Of a stretch of 64,000 nt of DNA, positions 40,689-48,785 are shown piece after piece. Source of the stretch: Ardenticatenaceae bacterium (lineage in GTDB: Bacteria; Chloroflexota; Anaerolineae; Promineifilales; Promineifilaceae). Both the position numbers and the translations under genes were made by a program. The DNA lies in contig JACKBN010000005.1 in assembly GCA_020634565.1 (NCBI GenBank), positions 62,001 through 126,000 of the forward strand, in the 5' to 3' direction. The notes beneath the pieces were generated by a model. The model was not told the DNA's origin, searched no databases, and saw only the letters and a list, made by a program, of their open reading frames with translations. Each line of letters begins with the position of its first letter. The stretch's first letter is position 1.

Positions 40689-40751
40689 GTATGCAAGTTT
40701 GCAAGTGGCAAGGATGCAAGTTTTTACTTGCACACCTGCAAACTTGCATAC
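40689..40751. repeat. Spacer cruciform of GCAAGT words between ABC ATPase and permease
   Basis: Outer arms of 19 nt (40689-40707, 40733-40751) pair with one mismatch. An inner hairpin GCAAGT-TTTT-ACTTGC (40716-40731) sits within. It could set relative expression of ATPase and permeases. Confidence 0.85.
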
Positions 40752-40758
40752 TTCCAAA

Positions 40759-41715
40759 CTAATCTCTTAGTGCCCGACCCGTCAGGTGCAAAAACACCGC
40801 TTCCAGGTTGGGTTCTTGAATTTCCAGGCGACGGATGGAACGGCCGTGTTCGGCCACCGTCTGCAAAAGGCGCGGCAGCACCACGTTGGCATCTTCAGCC
40901 TGCACAATCACCTGCTCGCCTTCGCCATACGCCTGATGGACGCCATCCAGTGCGGCCAGGTCTGTGACGAGCGTGCCGTTCACCTCGGTGCTTTCGCCCA
41001 CATCCATTTGCACGGTGTCATACTGACCCACCATTTGCGTCAGTTCATCCTGAGTGCCCACCGCAATCAGCTTGCCGTGGTCAATAATGCCGATCCGGTC
41101 GCTGAGCTCTTCCGCTTCTTCCATGTAATGGGTCGTGTACAGCACCGTCAGCCCCTGATCATTCAGCTCTTGCACCGTGTCCAAGATACGGCGGCGGCTT
41201 TGCGGGTCGATGCCCACCGTTGGCTCGTCCATGTACAGCACTTTGGGGTTATGCAGCAGCCCCACGGCAATATTGATACGCCGCTTCATGCCGCCAGAGA
41301 ACGTGACCACTTTCTCCTCAGCCCGGTCGGTCAGACCGGCAATTTTGAGCACCTCGGCTACCCGCTCTTTCAACTTTTCGCCAGACAAGCCATACATCTT
41401 GCCCCAAAAAGTAAGGTTTTCCCGAGCGCTGATGGTATCGTACAGGGCAATTTCCTGAGGCACGACGCCGATGACTTGCTTCACCTCTTTTGGTTCCTGG
41501 CTAATAGAGTGGCCGTCGATGAGGGCATCACCGCTGGTGGGCGCCAGCAGGCAGCTCAGCATGGAGATGGTGGTGCTTTTGCCTGCGCCGTTTGGGCCCA
41601 GCAGGCTAAAAATCTCGCCCTGCTTGATGGCAAATGAGACCCCTTGAACGGCCGTTACGCCCTCGGGCGGGTTGTACTGTTTGCGTAAATCATTAACTTC
41701 AACAATAAGTGACAT
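40759..41715 (-). CDS. ABC exporter ATP-binding protein (DrrA-like)
   Basis: 318 aa. Walker A GPNGAGKST, Q-loop VVPQEIALYD, signature SGGMKRR, Walker B and catalytic Glu in LYMDEPTVGIDPQSRR, H-loop TTHYMEEAE. A C-terminal extension of about 80 residues is typical of DrrA/CcmA-type drug or lipid exporters. ATG 41715 has AGGAAG 6 nt upstream. Exported substrate unknown. Confidence 0.94.
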   Translation of the reverse strand: MSLIVEVNDLRKQYNPPEGVTAVQGVSFAIKQGEIFSLLGPNGAGKSTTISMLSCLLAPTSGDALIDGHSISQEPKEVKQVIGVVPQEIALYDTISARENLTFWGKMYGLSGEKLKERVAEVLKIAGLTDRAEEKVVTFSGGMKRRINIAVGLLHNPKVLYMDEPTVGIDPQSRRRILDTVQELNDQGLTVLYTTHYMEEAEELSDRIGIIDHGKLIAVGTQDELTQMVGQYDTVQMDVGESTEVNGTLVTDLAALDGVHQAYGEGEQVIVQAEDANVVLPRLLQTVAEHGRSIRRLEIQEPNLEAVFLHLTGRALRD

Positions 41716-41866
41716 TAGATTCTTCCTTTGACTTGTTTTATGAATCTGCTGCGAGTGTACCGGGAAACGGCCGTTGCCTGATGTGCCGGAAGTCATGTGC
41801 AGGTCATGGCTTTGCTGTGACCTGTTACCATTCTAGCCACAGGCGCTCGGGAAACGATCAACCGAT

Positions 41867-41884
41867 CAGTTGATTAGCAACTAC
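41867..41884. promoter_or_regulatory. Operator-like dyad upstream of the ABC operon
   Basis: ATCAAC-CGATCA-GTTGAT is a perfect inverted repeat. Its centre AACCGATCAGTT is itself nearly palindromic, a shape often bound by TetR-family repressors. It lies 152 nt upstream of the ATPase and 32 nt from the IS end. No TetR gene is seen in the window. Confidence 0.45.
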
Positions 41885-41920
41885 CAAACGACGAATTTTT
41901 AATGCAGAACTAAATGAGAC

Positions 41921-42505
41921 TTATTGAGCGTCAATAAGATGACGTAAGTTAATCATTGCAAAGGCAATGTGATGCCCACCCAAAAAGTAAGCATCACGTC
42001 GCTCGAACCTTAACAACAAAGCGCGAAACTTATCCACCCAGGCAAAGGTGCGCTCACTCGTAAAACGCCGCTTGTACACTTCCGCATCGAACAGACGCTT
42101 GCGGCCGCGTTTCTTGCTTTTCCGATTCCGCTTGTTCTCAGCCATATTGGGAATCAAGCCATGATTAAAGCAGGTTTTTCGAGCAGCTTTCGTGTCAAAC
42201 GCTTTGTCTGCATTGAAAAAAGCACCCTCAATGTCCAAGCCTAGCCTTTTCATCGACTTGAAAGCTGTCTGCAAATGTTCCTTTAGGTTCAAAGCATCGT
42301 GGCGATTACCAGCAATCAAGCCAGTGGAGGCGATGATAAAACCAGAGCCATCTGTCATAGGCAAGATGTTGGTCGTCTTTGCCTTTTTACGCCCTTGATA
42401 GGCAACTGATTCACCACCTTTTTTGGCAATGGCGTGTGACCCATCCAGATTGATTTCAGATAAATTCAATTGCTCAGCAATGGTCACAATGCTCCCTTGC
42501 CACAC
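41921..42505 (-). CDS. IS5-family transposase, downstream frame (catalytic part)
   Basis: 194 aa carrying the DDE catalytic core: first Asp in INLDGSHAIAKKGGES, second in FFNADKAFDT, Glu in RFTSERTFAWVDKFRALLLR. It has no start of its own that makes sense: protein similarity to other IS427 transposases continues upstream in this frame (ISHDAVYYHFRKWSRDGSL) back to about 42570. It is therefore expressed by frameshifting from the upstream frame. Confidence 0.85.
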   Translation of the reverse strand: MWQGSIVTIAEQLNLSEINLDGSHAIAKKGGESVAYQGRKKAKTTNILPMTDGSGFIIASTGLIAGNRHDALNLKEHLQTAFKSMKRLGLDIEGAFFNADKAFDTKAARKTCFNHGLIPNMAENKRNRKSKKRGRKRLFDAEVYKRRFTSERTFAWVDKFRALLLRFERRDAYFLGGHHIAFAMINLRHLIDAQ

Positions 42506-42768
42506 CCTTTCCAGGCTGCCATCCCGGCTCCACTTGCGAAAATGATAGTAAACAGCATCATGACTGATTTCTTTTTTTCTGGGTCGCTACTATCCGGGGC
42601 GATTGGGAGTTGACCCCATTGGCAACCGGTGTGCAGACGGTACAGGATGTAGTTAAAGAGCTTATGCAACGGGATTTTGCATACAAAACCGCGCTTTGCT
42701 GTTGCAATGTAGGGTAGAACGTGTTGATTGAACTGTTTTTCAGTTAAACTTGTTGGTATCGTGCTCAT
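42484..42768 (-). CDS. IS5-family transposase, upstream frame (DUF4096-like N-terminus)
   Basis: 94 aa; ATG 42768 follows AGGAG with 8-nt spacing. PTSLTEKQFNQHVLPYIAT and LFNYILYRLHTGCQWGQLP match the N-terminal helical domain of IS427-type transposases. After EKKK the zero frame loses similarity, showing that the functional protein shifts frame there. Confidence 0.85.
   Translation of the reverse strand: MSTIPTSLTEKQFNQHVLPYIATAKRGFVCKIPLHKLFNYILYRLHTGCQWGQLPIAPDSSDPEKKKSVMMLFTIIFASGAGMAAWKGCGKGAL
42571..42578 (-). other. Slippery site for -1 translational frameshift
   Basis: On the minus strand the run AAAAAAAG is read GAA AAA AAG in the upstream frame. A -1 slip on A-AAA-AAG enters the frame that encodes KEISHDAVYYHF. 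This is the classical IS frameshift heptamer. Confidence 0.8.
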
Positions 42769-42850
42769 GGTTGAACTCCTTTTCGAGTTGGTATCAACAA
42801 CCATGATGCACGATTTTTTACCTTTTAGAAAGTTTCAGTTACTTCAAAAC

Positions 42851-42882
42851 AAAAAAGACCTCCGGGAATGCCCCAGAGGTCT
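42851..42882 (-). terminator. Intrinsic terminator after the beta-helix surface protein
   Basis: On the minus strand AGACCTC pairs with GAGGTCT, extended by GGG/CCC pairs, and is followed by TTTTTT. It lies 35 nt after the 42917 stop; the IS lies just beyond. Confidence 0.9.
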
Positions 42883-42916
42883 TCATTCAATATCGGACCA
42901 CTCTTAGAGAGTGAAT

Positions 42917-44914
42917 CTATTTTACAACCATCGGCAAATAAACCGAGAAACCTGCTTCAGAAATTTCGATGGAGTGCGTGTCCATCACCGAAGAACCAAC
43001 GCCATTAGTGGCCGTAACTGTGAAACTGTAGCTGCCGGGATTGTTAAACGTCACCGTCAAAACCGCTTCATTATCATTCAAGGTGGCGCTGGCCGTAACG
43101 TCTCCCGTCACCTCCACATCAATGGGCAGCGAAACGTCTGCCGGATTGATGGTGATGTTGAAGCCATACTGAGTGCCGGTAACCCCGCTGGTTGGACCAG
43201 AAATTGTTAAACTGGTGGGTGCTTTTGGTGGCAAATAGAGAATATCGGACAGTTTGCTGGTGGTGCCAGCGCCATAAATGTGGATAACGCCGTTACCGTT
43301 GGCCATGCTTTGCGTCCGCAGCCCTTCGTTGGCCGCCAACGGCCGTGAGAGCGTGGCCGTCCAGTTACCAGCCGAATTGGCGGTGGCTTCACCTAAAAAT
43401 TCGTGGGCTTCAATACGGCCGTCCAAATCATCTGCGTACAGGTAAACGGTGCAGTTTGGGCAAGCTGCCGAGATGACTGCGCCGCCCGGCAGCACCGCAT
43501 CGTCCCCGCGCGTGCCGCTCACCGTCGTGCCGTTGATACTGGTTACCTTGGCCGGGTTAAACTGGCGCAACTCTACCGGCACGCCAGGCGACGCAAAGCG
43601 ATAAGCGTGATCGGGATGTGTGGCTTGATCTGCATCCAGAATGGTGTTTTTACGCACCGTGATCCAATGATTGCTGCCCACGGCAAAGCTCTGCGTCAAA
43701 ATGGCCGAGTCAAAATCCGTGCCGTCATCATTCGGCTCAAAACCGTTGCGGCTGTGGACGATGGTATTAAGCTCCACCAGATGCTCCGTGCCTTGCAGCA
43801 GCATTCCCTGCCCGCAAACGCCCACATTATTATTCGCCACGTCCCGACCAATGACGTTGCCCGTCACCGTGTGGCCATCGCCGGAGATTTCCATGGTAAT
43901 GGGCGGCGTATCGTTGGTGGATTGCGGTATGTGCAGCCCGGCAATGCGGTTGTTGATGATGGTATTGTTGCTGCCCGTCACCTGGATGCCGCGGCCACCG
44001 TACCAAAAGCTGGCATTGTAATCAAGCTCGCGCGTGCAGTTGACGCCGTTGTTGAACGGCGCAGGCACCAGGCCATCCGCATTCATACCAATGAAGTTGT
44101 TTTGGATGAGATTGTTGTCTCCACCACTGGTGATGCGAATCGCTCGCTCAAAGGCACCAATGATGCGGTTGTTCTGGATGATGTTGTTGTCGGAAGCTTC
44201 ATTGGGCATGATGATGCCGCCGCGCGCCATCGAGCGCATTGCCTGCGTAGAAGCATCTGACGCCAGCGAGAGACCCGTGCCATCAGCCGTCAGACCCATC
44301 CAGTTGTTTTCGATTGTGTTGCCACCTTCATACAAAATAATTTGGCCACCGCCAATGAACCCCAGGTTGCGGATAATGTTGTTCGAGGTGCGCACCTCTA
44401 AAGAACTGCCGAACAGCTCAGAATTGTCTCGATTGGTGTTGACCATGATTTTGGGACCATCGGTACGGCCGTTTGGCTGCGTGTTGCCATCAATGGTTAC
44501 TTGCCCACCGTCGTCGGTAATAAAACGACGATCCAGCTCCCAAATGTACGATTCATCAATTTGCACTTCCCAGATTTGCAAACTGGCATTGTAGTTGCTG
44601 TCGCTGGTGGGAATGTTGAACTGAATCGAAATGGGCCGGTCGCTATCGGGGCGCACACCAGCCTCCAAAATGGCCCGTCGCAGGGTGCATTGGCCATCCC
44701 CTGCCGGGAAATAAATAGCGCCGCTGGTGTAAGAGCAGGTATGGTTATCGTAGTTGGTACTGTTAGCCAAATCTGCGGTCGTATTGACAGTGATGACAAC
44801 TCCGCCAGAAACTTCAGCCCGCACCGGCTCTGAGGCTGGCGCAGCGATCCAACTCATCAGCAAGGCAAAAAACAGGATAGGTCCGGCCATTTTTAACAAC
44901 TTTGCAATCTTCAT
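42917..44914 (-). CDS. Secreted right-handed beta-helix surface protein with CSLREA-type motif
   Basis: 665 aa. A signal peptide (GPILFFALLMSWIAAPASEP) is followed by the CSLREA-like DGQCTLRRAILEA at about residue 75. Residues 150-420 are parallel beta-helix repeats rich in NNxIxNN (NNIIRNLGFIGGG, DNNIIQNNRIIG, NNLIQNNFIG). An Ig/PKD-like domain follows (TSLTISGPTSGVTGTQYGFN). The protein ends FSVYLPMVVK, a form shared by many Chloroflexota exported proteins and probably a sorting or anchoring signal. Confidence 0.88.
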   Translation of the reverse strand: MKIAKLLKMAGPILFFALLMSWIAAPASEPVRAEVSGGVVITVNTTADLANSTNYDNHTCSYTSGAIYFPAGDGQCTLRRAILEAGVRPDSDRPISIQFNIPTSDSNYNASLQIWEVQIDESYIWELDRRFITDDGGQVTIDGNTQPNGRTDGPKIMVNTNRDNSELFGSSLEVRTSNNIIRNLGFIGGGQIILYEGGNTIENNWMGLTADGTGLSLASDASTQAMRSMARGGIIMPNEASDNNIIQNNRIIGAFERAIRITSGGDNNLIQNNFIGMNADGLVPAPFNNGVNCTRELDYNASFWYGGRGIQVTGSNNTIINNRIAGLHIPQSTNDTPPITMEISGDGHTVTGNVIGRDVANNNVGVCGQGMLLQGTEHLVELNTIVHSRNGFEPNDDGTDFDSAILTQSFAVGSNHWITVRKNTILDADQATHPDHAYRFASPGVPVELRQFNPAKVTSINGTTVSGTRGDDAVLPGGAVISAACPNCTVYLYADDLDGRIEAHEFLGEATANSAGNWTATLSRPLAANEGLRTQSMANGNGVIHIYGAGTTSKLSDILYLPPKAPTSLTISGPTSGVTGTQYGFNITINPADVSLPIDVEVTGDVTASATLNDNEAVLTVTFNNPGSYSFTVTATNGVGSSVMDTHSIEISEAGFSVYLPMVVK

Positions 44915-45230
44915 AGTAAAAATTTTCCTCGCAAATAAACGGTGCTTCGCTCAGACAGTGCCTCCACAGAAGACAGGTTTGCACGCCCGGTTCAACTCAC
45001 ACACAACTGAAGGCAGATGGCTGGAAGCGCAAGCAAATTAAATAATGGGACGCAGTTGAATCGGGCCAACCTACTGTGAACAGCGTAAAAAAATGTCGAT
45101 CCAATATCGATCCAAACCAACTGTTTGCGAGAAAATCTGGGGAAAAGGAGTGATTTTGTGAACCGGCAAGCGGATAGAAACGGCCGTTCACATCATGCTG
45201 CTATTCGTTTTTCTTATCTTGTTTGGGGAT
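44915..45230. other. Spacer between surface protein and holB, no gene seen
   Basis: A short plus-strand frame from 45125 overlaps the holB 3' end and has no coding character. GAAAAGGAGTGATTTTGTG at 45142 looks like an RBS-start but its frame closes after seven codons. One ACGGCCGT copy lies at 45179-45186. Confidence 0.5.
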
Positions 45231-46250
45231 TTACGCCGGTTCCGGCAGAGGGTAGACCAGGAACAAATTTTCCAAAACGAGGCGGGTGTTGGCATTGCGT
45301 TCCAGCTGCCAGATGGCCTCATTGGTCTGGTTCAGGCTGTTGTTAATTTGCGCTTCGGTCCAGGTGGAGGCTAAAGGCTCAAGGCGCTCTACCTCGTCTA
45401 CATTGGTCAGCATCAGGCTGATGGGCTTGCCGCGCCGCTGGTTTAGCAGGGTGAGATCGCGCCACCAGCTAAGCCAGGTTTTGAGCAAATCAGGCAACGT
45501 TTCCGGTTTGCGTGCCAATTTTTCTGCCAGATTGAAGCGGTGAGCGCGCCGTGCGGCCAGGGCTTCGTGCAAAAAGCCGAGCTGCTCGGTGCGGGTTTGC
45601 AAAATGGTTCCGTCCTCCGCTGCCTGAACCGCCCAACCGAGACGGCCGTCTGCCAGATGCGCCAGCAGCGTGGCCTTTTCTGCCGGAACGTGCCAGCGGG
45701 TAGCTAGGCTGGTTTCGATGAGTTCGGAGGGTAACGGCCGTAAATTCAAGGTGCGGCAGCGAGAAGCGATGGTGGGCAGCAGCATGTCGGCATCCGTGGC
45801 GGTGAGCAGCAGCACCACCTTGCCGGGCGGCTCTTCCAACGTCTTCAAAAACGCGTTGGCCGCACCGATAGTCGCCGCGTCAAATCGCTCCAAAATCGCC
45901 ACTTTGTAGCGCGCCTCGTAGGCCGACAGGTTCAAATCTTGCTGTAACTGGCGAATCGTTTCGATTTTAAGCGTCAGCTTGCCCCGCCCACTCACCTCTG
46001 GCGAGACGAGCTTCACGTCTGGATGCCGGTCTATGGCAATCAGTTTGCAGGGGCGGCACTGGCCACACGGCCGTTCCGCTTCTGGCGCTTCGCAATTCAA
46101 TGCCTGGGCAAAGGCGCGCGCCAGAGTGGTTTTGCCCACCTGCTCTGGCCCGGTGATGAGGTACGCGTGCCCCAACCGATCGTTTGCCAATCCGCTGGCC
46201 AGCATCTCAACTGCCCAATTATGCCCGACAATGTTTTCCCACGTGCTCAT
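45231..46250 (-). CDS. holB: DNA polymerase III delta-prime subunit
   Basis: 339 aa, AAA+ clamp-loader subunit. IVGHNWAVEMLASGLANDRL, GHAYLITGPEQVGKTTLA (P-loop), zinc site CGQCRPC with the upstream Cys, KIETIRQLQQDLNLSAYEAR, NAFLKTLEEPP and the sensor-1 region TIASRCRTLNLRPL are all present. It loads the sliding clamp at the fork. In Firmicutes holB is followed by ricT/yaaT; here ricT is 16 kb away. Confidence 0.93.
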   Translation of the reverse strand: MSTWENIVGHNWAVEMLASGLANDRLGHAYLITGPEQVGKTTLARAFAQALNCEAPEAERPCGQCRPCKLIAIDRHPDVKLVSPEVSGRGKLTLKIETIRQLQQDLNLSAYEARYKVAILERFDAATIGAANAFLKTLEEPPGKVVLLLTATDADMLLPTIASRCRTLNLRPLPSELIETSLATRWHVPAEKATLLAHLADGRLGWAVQAAEDGTILQTRTEQLGFLHEALAARRAHRFNLAEKLARKPETLPDLLKTWLSWWRDLTLLNQRRGKPISLMLTNVDEVERLEPLASTWTEAQINNSLNQTNEAIWQLERNANTRLVLENLFLVYPLPEPA

Positions 46251-46294
46251 GCGCTAATTTTAAGGCGGAAACGGCCGTTTTACCAATCGCCCCC

Positions 46295-46323
46295 CTAACC
46301 AAAACCAGGCCGTCGGATATAAT
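46295..46323 (+). promoter_or_regulatory. Candidate thiolase promoter
   Basis: TATAAT at 46318-46323 is a perfect -10; the -35 position (CTAACC) is weak. The thiolase ATG lies 46 nt downstream with GGAG upstream. The spacer is shared with divergent holB. Confidence 0.5.
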
Positions 46324-46369
46324 TGGACGCTAAACCGCACAAGTCAACCAGTAAAATGGAGAATTTTTA

Positions 46370-47641
46370 ATGAACGATGTTGTCATTATTGATGCTGTAA
46401 GAACACCGATCGGCCGTCATGCAGGTGCCTTGGCCGGCGTGCGCCCGGACGACATGGGCGCGCTGGTCATCAAAGCTTTGTTAGAGCGGACGGGCCTCGA
46501 TCCGCAGGAGATTGAAGAAGTGTATTTTGGCTGCGCCAACCAGGCAGGCGAAGACAATCGCAACGTGGCGCGCATGGCCACGCTGCTGGCCGGATTGCCA
46601 GAATCGGTAGCGGCCGTTACCTTCAATCGCCTCTGCGCCAGCGGGCTCAATGCCGTCAATCAGGCGGCACGGGCCATCAAATGCGGCGAGGGAGACGTGT
46701 TTATTGCTGGCGGTGTAGAAAGCATGAGCCGGGCGCCCTACTCTTTCCCCAAAAATTCGCGCGCCTGGGGACCCTCGGGCAACATCACCGGCTACGACAC
46801 CACGCTGGGCTGGCGCTACCCCAATCCCAAAATGGAAGCGCTGTTCCCGCTCGAAGCGATGGGCGAAACGGCCGAAAATATCTATGAGATGAGCTGTGCC
46901 GGGCAGCTTGAAGGCGGCGAAATCTCCCGTGAAGCGCAGGATGCCTTTGCCTTTGAAAGTCAGCGGCGGGCCTGGGATGCGATTGTAAACGGCCGTTTTC
47001 AGGCAGAAATTGTTCCCGTCAGCCTTCCCCAGCGCAAGGGCGATCCCATTGTGGTCGATACCGACGAACATCCCCGCATCAGAAAAACCGCCAACGGCTA
47101 TGAACTGGATACCAGCCCGGAGATTCTGGCCAAATTGCGCCCAGCCTTCCGCAAAGGTGGCACCGTCACCGCCGGGAATTCCAGTGGGCTGAACGATGGG
47201 GCTTGTGCCGTGCTGCTCATGTCGGCCAGCAAAGCAGAAGCGCTGGGGCTGAAACCAATGGCACGCTGGGTGGCCTCTGCGGCCGCTGGCGTTGATCCCC
47301 GCGTCATGGGGCTGGGGCCGATCAATGCCACGCGTAAAGCATTGCAGCGCGCCAACATTTCGCTGGAAGACATCGATTTGGCCGAACTCAATGAAGCGTT
47401 TGCTGTGCAATCGCTGGCGGTACTTAATGAATTGGGGCTCAGCCAGGAAATTACCAACGTGAACGGCGGCGCGATTGCCTTAGGCCACCCGCTGGGCTGC
47501 TCAGGCGCGCGCATTCTCACCACCCTGCTGCACGAAATGCGCCGTCGTGCCCAAGCAGGCGAATCCATGCAGTACGGTTTGGCCACGCTGTGCGTAGGCG
47601 TGGGGCAAGGGGAAGCAACGGTCATCGAGTTCATTGATTAA
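46370..47641 (+). CDS. Acetyl-CoA acyltransferase (thiolase)
   Basis: 423 aa, degradative thiolase. VIIDAVRTPIGRHAGAL, nucleophile Cys in NRLCASGLNAV, GGVESMSRAPY, GNSSGLNDGACAVLL, NEAFAVQSLAVL, the His of GGAIALGHPLGCSGAR and the second Cys in TLCVGVGQG are intact. The GRHAGAL N-terminus recalls PcaF/PaaJ beta-ketoadipyl-CoA thiolases, but beta-oxidation is equally possible, and an acyl-CoA ligase lies 1.1 kb downstream. RBS GGAG, 8-nt spacing. Confidence 0.93.
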   Translation: MNDVVIIDAVRTPIGRHAGALAGVRPDDMGALVIKALLERTGLDPQEIEEVYFGCANQAGEDNRNVARMATLLAGLPESVAAVTFNRLCASGLNAVNQAARAIKCGEGDVFIAGGVESMSRAPYSFPKNSRAWGPSGNITGYDTTLGWRYPNPKMEALFPLEAMGETAENIYEMSCAGQLEGGEISREAQDAFAFESQRRAWDAIVNGRFQAEIVPVSLPQRKGDPIVVDTDEHPRIRKTANGYELDTSPEILAKLRPAFRKGGTVTAGNSSGLNDGACAVLLMSASKAEALGLKPMARWVASAAAGVDPRVMGLGPINATRKALQRANISLEDIDLAELNEAFAVQSLAVLNELGLSQEITNVNGGAIALGHPLGCSGARILTTLLHEMRRRAQAGESMQYGLATLCVGVGQGEATVIEFID

Positions 47642-47788
47642 GGGCAATTTTAGGAAAAGATAGTAAATGTTTAATTCGCTACTAATTTCCTAAGCGTCTG
47701 GGGTGTTTTTGAGGCAAATGTATTGACTAACATCCCTACATCACTTAAAGTTCAGCAATCTCTTTTTGAATGAGCATTGGAATACATT

Positions 47789-48499
47789 ATGTCAAGAATG
47801 AATCTCAACTTACAAGTCGAGCGTCCGCTGGTATTAGCCTGGGGAGTTCATCTTTTTACGGCAACCGGCGCGCTTTGGGGCTTGTTGGCCATCATGGCCA
47901 CCGTGCAGCACCAGTGGCAGGCTGCATTTTTTTGGTTGGGTCTGGCAGCTCTGGTAGATAGTCTGGATGGCACGTTGGCGCGTCGCTTTCAGGTGAAGGG
48001 AGTGCTGCCCAGCTTTGATGGGGCGCTTCTTGACAACATCATTGACTACCAGACATACGTCATTGTGCCAGCCATCTTCCTCTATGAAGCGAATTTGCTG
48101 CCTGCTACAGTGACGATTGCCGGCGTTGCCATGGTTGTGCTGGCCTCGGCCTTCCAATTTTGCCAATCCGATGCCAAAACAGATGATCACACCTTTAAGG
48201 GATTCCCCTCTTACTGGAATGTTGTGGTCTTTTACCTTTTTGTGTTTGATGCCAATCCCTGGATCAACTTTTGGATCATTGCCACTTTAACTGTTCTGGT
48301 ATTTGTCCCTATCAAATATCTGTACCCTTCGCGCATGATTCGCTTCCAAAAGCTGACGCTCACCCTCACAACCATTTGGGGGCTGCTTTGCGTCACCATT
48401 TGGCTACAATATCCACTGTACCAGCCGTGGATGTTGTGGGTGTCTTTGCTGTATCTGGTTTACTACGTGGGCCTCAGTCTGTATATGATGGTTCGCTAA
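47789..48499 (+). CDS. pcs: Phosphatidylcholine synthase (CDP-diacylglycerol:choline transferase)
   Basis: 236 aa with seven to eight membrane helices. The CDP-alcohol phosphotransferase motif is DSLDGTLARR, 11 residues, then GALLDNIID, i.e. DGxxAR-x12-GxxxDxxxD, the spacing characteristic of Pcs and not of PssA/PgsA. VHLFTATGALWGLLA and KGFPSYWNVVVFYLF also fit Pcs. It makes phosphatidylcholine in one step from choline. Start is uncertain: ATG 47789 or 47798; no good RBS. Confidence 0.85.
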   Translation: MSRMNLNLQVERPLVLAWGVHLFTATGALWGLLAIMATVQHQWQAAFFWLGLAALVDSLDGTLARRFQVKGVLPSFDGALLDNIIDYQTYVIVPAIFLYEANLLPATVTIAGVAMVVLASAFQFCQSDAKTDDHTFKGFPSYWNVVVFYLFVFDANPWINFWIIATLTVLVFVPIKYLYPSRMIRFQKLTLTLTTIWGLLCVTIWLQYPLYQPWMLWVSLLYLVYYVGLSLYMMVR

Positions 48500-48524
48500 A
48501 CCAGTTCGTTTAGTCCGTATTTTC

Positions 48525-48554
48525 AAGACCCGATGAAGATCATCGGGTCTTTTT
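48525..48554 (+). terminator. Intrinsic terminator after pcs
   Basis: AGACCCGATGA and TCATCGGGTCT pair perfectly over 3 nt, followed by TTTT. The rest of the spacer to 48785 holds no gene that I can see. Confidence 0.92.
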
Positions 48555-48785
48555 ATTATCGGGTGCCAAACATTTGGCAAAACCTGCCCGAATGTCATTG
48601 CGGAACACGCCCAGTTATGATACAAAATGCCTAAAGGATTGAGAATTTACCCCGCTTTATATTGTGCAATTTATTTAACTGACCTGATCCAGACTTTTTG
48701 GCAATCTACCACCCAAAATTCACGCCGCAGGATTGTTGGAAATCTGAATTCAGGCCAGTCGATGTCTTAAAAGAGGAGGCATTTG

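Larger units (their letters stand above)
41916..42836 (-). mobile_element. IS5-family (IS427-like) insertion sequence
   Basis: About 0.92 kb holding one transposase split over two frames. Imperfect ends GAGACTTATT (41916 inward) and GAAACTTTCT (42836 inward on the minus strand) match at 7 of 10 bases. The target duplication is not clear, so the ends may be off by a few bases. The element is A+T-rich and has no ACGGCCGT copy, so it was probably acquired recently. Confidence 0.8.

Noticed and set aside
39927..40967. 346-codon plus-strand frame
   Set aside because: Antisense to the ABC permease and ATPase and crosses their spacer.
43403..44260. 285-codon plus-strand frame
   Set aside because: Antisense to the beta-helix protein; Val/Ala/Arg-rich mirror of its Asn codons.
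46481..47410. 309-codon minus-strand frame
   Set aside because: Antisense to the thiolase, which has all catalytic residues.
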